9,371 nucleotides of DNA. Origin: an uncultured Candidatus Melainabacteria bacterium (lineage in GTDB: Bacteria > Cyanobacteriota > Vampirovibrionia > Gastranaerophilales > Gastranaerophilaceae). The stretch spans positions 1-9,371 of the forward strand of contig CAKVJE010000075.1 of the NCBI GenBank assembly GCA_934754735.1, given 5' to 3'. The notes below the pieces were generated by a model. It saw only the letters and a program-made list of their open reading frames with translations, was not told the DNA's origin and ran no database searches. The translations under genes were made by a program, and so were the position numbers. Below are positions 6,740 through 9,371 of this stretch, one piece after another (position 1 is the stretch's first letter; every line of letters starts with the position of its first letter).

Positions 6740-7861
6740 TTAGTCCTTTTTAATTTTTGTTGGGGTGGAAACCCGCAAAATCTTATTATTTATTTTATAA
6801 AAAATTTTTATTATATAAAAACTACAACAAAACAAAATTTTAAACATATAAAATATTATTGAAATAAATTCCGAAAAGGTATTGCATAAATTTTTTAATA
6901 GTGCTTTAAAATGTTTTAAACATCCTGATTTTGAAATTTCTAAATTTGTATACAAAAGTTCTTGTTTGTATAATTGATCAATGTGTATATTACTGTATCT
7001 ATTTTTACAAAATTCTAAAAATTTTAAATTTGTAATAAATCGTTCATTTGCCTTTTGAGCAGTAAATTTTTTGTCAAATTTAGAAATTATACCAATTTGT
7101 TTGCTATCTAGAATTATAAAATTATCAATAAAAAATTTTAATGTTTCTTCTTTTATTGTTTCATCTGTATCATAATAGTTTAATGGTTTTTTATAATTAA
7201 CTTTTTTATTATCTAATGTCTGTAACCATAAATACTGTTCTGGTGTATATAAATGATTAAACAAACAAGGATTCGTTTTATCTTTGTTTTTGGAATAATA
7301 ATTTGCTATTTCATCTGGTATAAAATTACCATTATATATTTCGCATAAATCTTCTCGTAATCCAAAGAAAAATAAATCACTTGGATGTTGTGGTAACGGT
7401 AGAACATCACAAAACGGATTAATAGTACCACAACTATATATTATAATTTTTTCTTTAAACATAGTAGATGACTGTGGTAGAATATTTTTATAAAAATTAT
7501 AATATTTTAAAAATGATTTTTTTGTTAATATAAAATCGCTTCTTAGTCGAACGACATATTTAGTATTACAAATTTTTAATGCAGTTGAGACTGATAATTG
7601 TTGCAAGTTATATGAATTATATTTAGGATACCAATCACACTCTGGTAAACACGCAGATATATGTTTTGTTAATTGTTTGTTTTTTATTATTTTATTACAA
7701 AATTTTTCTAACTCATTTATATTCTCATCTTCCCATGTTGACAAAATTATTGTACTACTAGGGAAATATTTCTTTATTGATTTTAGAGATTTTAATGTAA
7801 GATTTTTATCATAAAAAATTTTACCCGTTACTATAAATGTAATTTCTTCATCTTTAATCAT
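6740..7861 (-). CDS. second WavE-family protein (tandem paralogue)
   Basis: The 373 residues repeat the WavE pattern: EITFIVTGKI (6-15), STIILSTWE (36-44), YVVRLRSDF (102-110) with Asp109, QHPSDLFFFGLREDL (158-172), and PEQYLW (207-212). It is therefore paired with the downstream gene as a diverged tandem paralogue, probably adding a different residue or linkage to the same surface glycan. The acidic and DPG-like region around 60-75 differs (KQLTKHISAC), so substrate use may have changed. Residues about 328-357 are strongly hydrophobic and aromatic, like a membrane-anchoring tail. The last dozen residues (LRVSTPTKIKKD) are encoded partly by an 18-base copy of the interspersed repeat, so the native C-terminus may have been replaced. 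A GGGG Shine-Dalgarno inside the end of the preceding gene lies 6 bases before the ATG. The gene is very AT-rich (9 of 60 G/C at 7081-7140). Confidence 0.82.
   Translation of the reverse strand: MIKDEEITFIVTGKIFYDKNLTLKSLKSIKKYFPSSTIILSTWEDENINELEKFCNKIIKNKQLTKHISACLPECDWYPKYNSYNLQQLSVSTALKICNTKYVVRLRSDFILTKKSFLKYYNFYKNILPQSSTMFKEKIIIYSCGTINPFCDVLPLPQHPSDLFFFGLREDLCEIYNGNFIPDEIANYYSKNKDKTNPCLFNHLYTPEQYLWLQTLDNKKVNYKKPLNYYDTDETIKEETLKFFIDNFIILDSKQIGIISKFDKKFTAQKANERFITNLKFLEFCKNRYSNIHIDQLYKQELLYTNLEISKSGCLKHFKALLKNLCNTFSEFISIIFYMFKILFCCSFYIIKIFYKINNKILRVSTPTKIKKD
6757..6774. repeat. partial copy of the TTGTTGGGG repeat inside a coding end
   Basis: The 18 bases TTGTTGGGGTGGAAACCC are identical to 5652-5669. 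Here the second arm is lost: the bases after ACCC read GCAAAATC instead of CAACCTAC, leaving only a 4-bp GGGT/ACCC stem around GGAA. It lies in frame within the last codons of the upstream WavE gene and just before the Shine-Dalgarno of the next gene. The repeat call rests on these two copies alone. Confidence 0.7.
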
Positions 7862-7864
7862 CTA

Positions 7865-9022
7865 TTACCCCAAATAAAAAAATAAAAACTCTAATATAAA
7901 TTTTACAAAATAAAATATGCAATTAAAAATAGAAAAACAAAATTTTATTATATTTTTAATTGGATTAATTAAAAAACTTAAATTTTTTTTAAGATAATTT
8001 AATGATTTACTATTTTTAAGAAATATTTTAAAATTATTTTCTAAAAATAAATGCTCTTGATTTGATGCTAATATATGTATATTAGTTTGTTCCAAAAATT
8101 TTTTTTGATATTTAAAATTACTATATTTTAATGGCATTTCCATTCTTGTTATAGATATATCATAATTTTGATAAAGTTCAATAATTGCTTTATAATTATT
8201 TTTATTAATAAATTTTGTTATAACTTCTAAAATTCCAACATTCCAAAAATCACTATTATCAAAATCTTTTTTAAAAGATTCATAATTATTTTTTAAATAT
8301 TTTCTTAGTACCTCATCAGTAATAAAAATGTTATAACCGTACCTATTGTTGTATAAAATATATTGATAATACCAAAGCGCTTCTAAAATACCTTCTACAT
8401 TCATATGTTTATTAGGAAGTTTATAATTTCGTATAACATCCATAGGATTTCCGAATACTTTAATTGAATCTTTTAAAATTTCCAATTCATAAAACCATTC
8501 ATAAGATTCTGTCGTATAATATTCAGGATTTTTATCTATCAAACATGTTATATTTCTTATAAATTCGTATGTAAACGAATTCCTATAATTTGCATTTCGA
8601 TTATTAATATCAGAAATAAAAAATTTTGGTTTTTTATAAAAATCATCAAAAAGTTTATTTAGATTTGTTGGTTTTATCATTAACGATTCAGAATCTAAAA
8701 AAACAAATTGTTCTGCTGAAATATACAAAGCTCCATAAATTTTTTTTATAGTCTGAAATGACAATCTACCATATTTTGATAAAATTTCTTCTGCAGATTC
8801 CAATATATTATATTGTTTTAAAATATCATCTAAAAAATAAATTTTTATATTTAAATTTTTATATTGTTTTGTTAACAATATAAATTCTTTTTCTTCATTT
8901 TTGTTTATTATAAAACATAATGGAAAATCTTTATCTATTAAATATTTATCAAAACTTTCCAAATACTTTTGAATAAAATTAAAATGTCCCGAAAATGTTG
9001 GTGTTATTATAGCTCTTTTCAT
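7865..9022 (-). CDS. putative glycosyltransferase, GT-A-like
   Basis: This 385-residue protein looks like a glycosyltransferase of the polysaccharide locus, but the family is uncertain. It opens with MKRAIITPTFSGHF, a short beta-strand start common in nucleotide-sugar transferases. Then come QTIKKIYGALYISAEQFVFLDSESLMIKP (90-118), where LDSES resembles the metal-binding DxD/DxE loop, and a FGNP segment at 190-193. The layout recalls DUF6492-type transferases from memory, not from a search. Residues about 343-385 form a strongly hydrophobic, Phe-rich tail ending in FFYLG and probably sit in or on the cytoplasmic membrane. AAGGA (9037-9033) gives a Shine-Dalgarno 10 bases before the ATG, inside the end of the phosphatase gene. 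Gaps to both neighbours are 3 bases. The gene is extremely AT-rich (5 of 60 G/C at 7921-7980), with Asn, Lys, Ile and Phe in excess, which suggests transfer from another genome. Confidence 0.7.
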   Translation of the reverse strand: MKRAIITPTFSGHFNFIQKYLESFDKYLIDKDFPLCFIINKNEEKEFILLTKQYKNLNIKIYFLDDILKQYNILESAEEILSKYGRLSFQTIKKIYGALYISAEQFVFLDSESLMIKPTNLNKLFDDFYKKPKFFISDINNRNANYRNSFTYEFIRNITCLIDKNPEYYTTESYEWFYELEILKDSIKVFGNPMDVIRNYKLPNKHMNVEGILEALWYYQYILYNNRYGYNIFITDEVLRKYLKNNYESFKKDFDNSDFWNVGILEVITKFINKNNYKAIIELYQNYDISITRMEMPLKYSNFKYQKKFLEQTNIHILASNQEHLFLENNFKIFLKNSKSLNYLKKNLSFLINPIKNIIKFCFSIFNCIFYFVKFILEFLFFYLG

Positions 9023-9025
9023 TAT

Positions 9026-9371
9026 TTATCTATCCTTCCCTAATTTTAATATTTCATCTTTATCCATTTTTCGCCAATCCTCAAACTTCATAACTCTATC
9101 ATCAATAGTTATATCAGCATTTGGTTTTCCAAAAAAAATTTCATCATATTGTATTCCGTTATCTTCAAGCCAATCAAGAGTGATTTTTCCAACATTTTTT
9201 AAAACTTTTCCTACATTATGTCCTTGGGTTTGCATATTTCTTGCCGTATTAATAATAATAGTATGTCCGTCAGCTTTTAAAGAATCTATAAATTCTTTTG
9301 CCCCAGGCATCACTCTTACATCTGCATAAGTTTCATTAGGTTGTTTAATTGTGCAGATTGTACCATCCAAA
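9026..9371 (-). CDS. HAD-family capsule biosynthesis phosphatase, BcbF/EcbF-like (5' partial)
   Basis: The visible 114 codons are the bulk of a small HAD phosphatase whose start lies beyond the right edge. The first visible codons read LDGTIC, the end of the DxDGT nucleophile motif, so the first Asp and the true start are missing. A TTG at 9370-9368 should not be taken as the start. Further motifs are INTARN (motif II, Thr42 of the visible part), FGKP (motif III lysine 82), and ITIDDR (motif IV, Asp90 and Asp91). The stretch NMQTQGHNVGK followed by DWLEDNGIQYDEIFFGKP closely resembles capsule biosynthesis phosphatases of the BcbF/EcbF type, which are about 125 residues long. The substrate is probably a phosphorylated sugar intermediate, but this is not shown. 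It is followed by three transferase-like genes with a 3-base gap, which supports a role in glycan synthesis. Confidence 0.85.
   Translation of the reverse strand, partial: LDGTICTIKQPNETYADVRVMPGAKEFIDSLKADGHTIIINTARNMQTQGHNVGKVLKNVGKITLDWLEDNGIQYDEIFFGKPNADITIDDRVMKFEDWRKMDKDEILKLGKDR

Noticed and set aside
9368..9370. TTG as a start codon for the HAD phosphatase
   Set aside because: This codon encodes the Leu of the DxDGT catalytic motif, so the protein must begin upstream, outside the window.

Overview
The window comes from an AT-rich bacterial genome with Shine-Dalgarno-led genes. The best guess for the source is a non-photosynthetic cyanobacterial relative (Melainabacteria/Gastranaerophilales type). 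This rests on overall impression, the two-subunit glycine dehydrogenase, and a TTGTTGGGG...CCCCAACCTAC hairpin repeat that resembles short interspersed repeats I remember from cyanobacteria. A low-GC Firmicute or another gut lineage is not excluded. No rRNA, tRNA, CRISPR array, transposase or replication origin was seen.

Left part, plus strand (1-5649). A short region with no confident gene (1-291) holds a possible gene end or divergent start at the extreme edge and an AT-rich palindrome. It precedes a 620-residue, helix-rich, cytoplasmic-looking protein of unknown function with a Ser/Asn/Thr-rich N-terminus. Next is a two-gene unit: a 214-residue sigma-70-family protein whose last 17 bases overlap the start of gcvPB, the C-terminal subunit of glycine decarboxylase P-protein. 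After 53 bases comes miaB, the radical-SAM tRNA methylthiotransferase, with all six expected cysteines.

Right part, minus strand (9371 down to 5674). Four closely packed genes read leftward with 1-3 base gaps: the end of a BcbF/EcbF-like HAD phosphatase, a putative glycosyltransferase with an LDSE motif, and two tandem WavE-family proteins. Together they look like the distal end of a surface polysaccharide (LPS, capsule or glycan) operon whose upstream part and promoter lie outside the window. The three transferase-like proteins all end in a similar hydrophobic, aromatic and Lys-spaced tail, suggesting that each attaches to the inner face of the membrane. Base composition drops sharply in this block, most strongly in the two upstream transferase genes, which fits horizontal acquisition.

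The two halves converge on a 24-base gap filled by a stable hairpin with a GGAA loop, flanked by the stop codons of miaB and the last WavE gene. It probably terminates transcription from both sides. An 18-base exact copy of one side of this element reappears inside the 3' end of the neighbouring WavE gene, where it encodes part of the C-terminus. Most of the window is ordinary housekeeping plus an accessory glycan locus. The points most worth a second look are the repeat that has entered a coding end, the shared C-terminal tails, and the sigma-like protein coupled to gcvPB.
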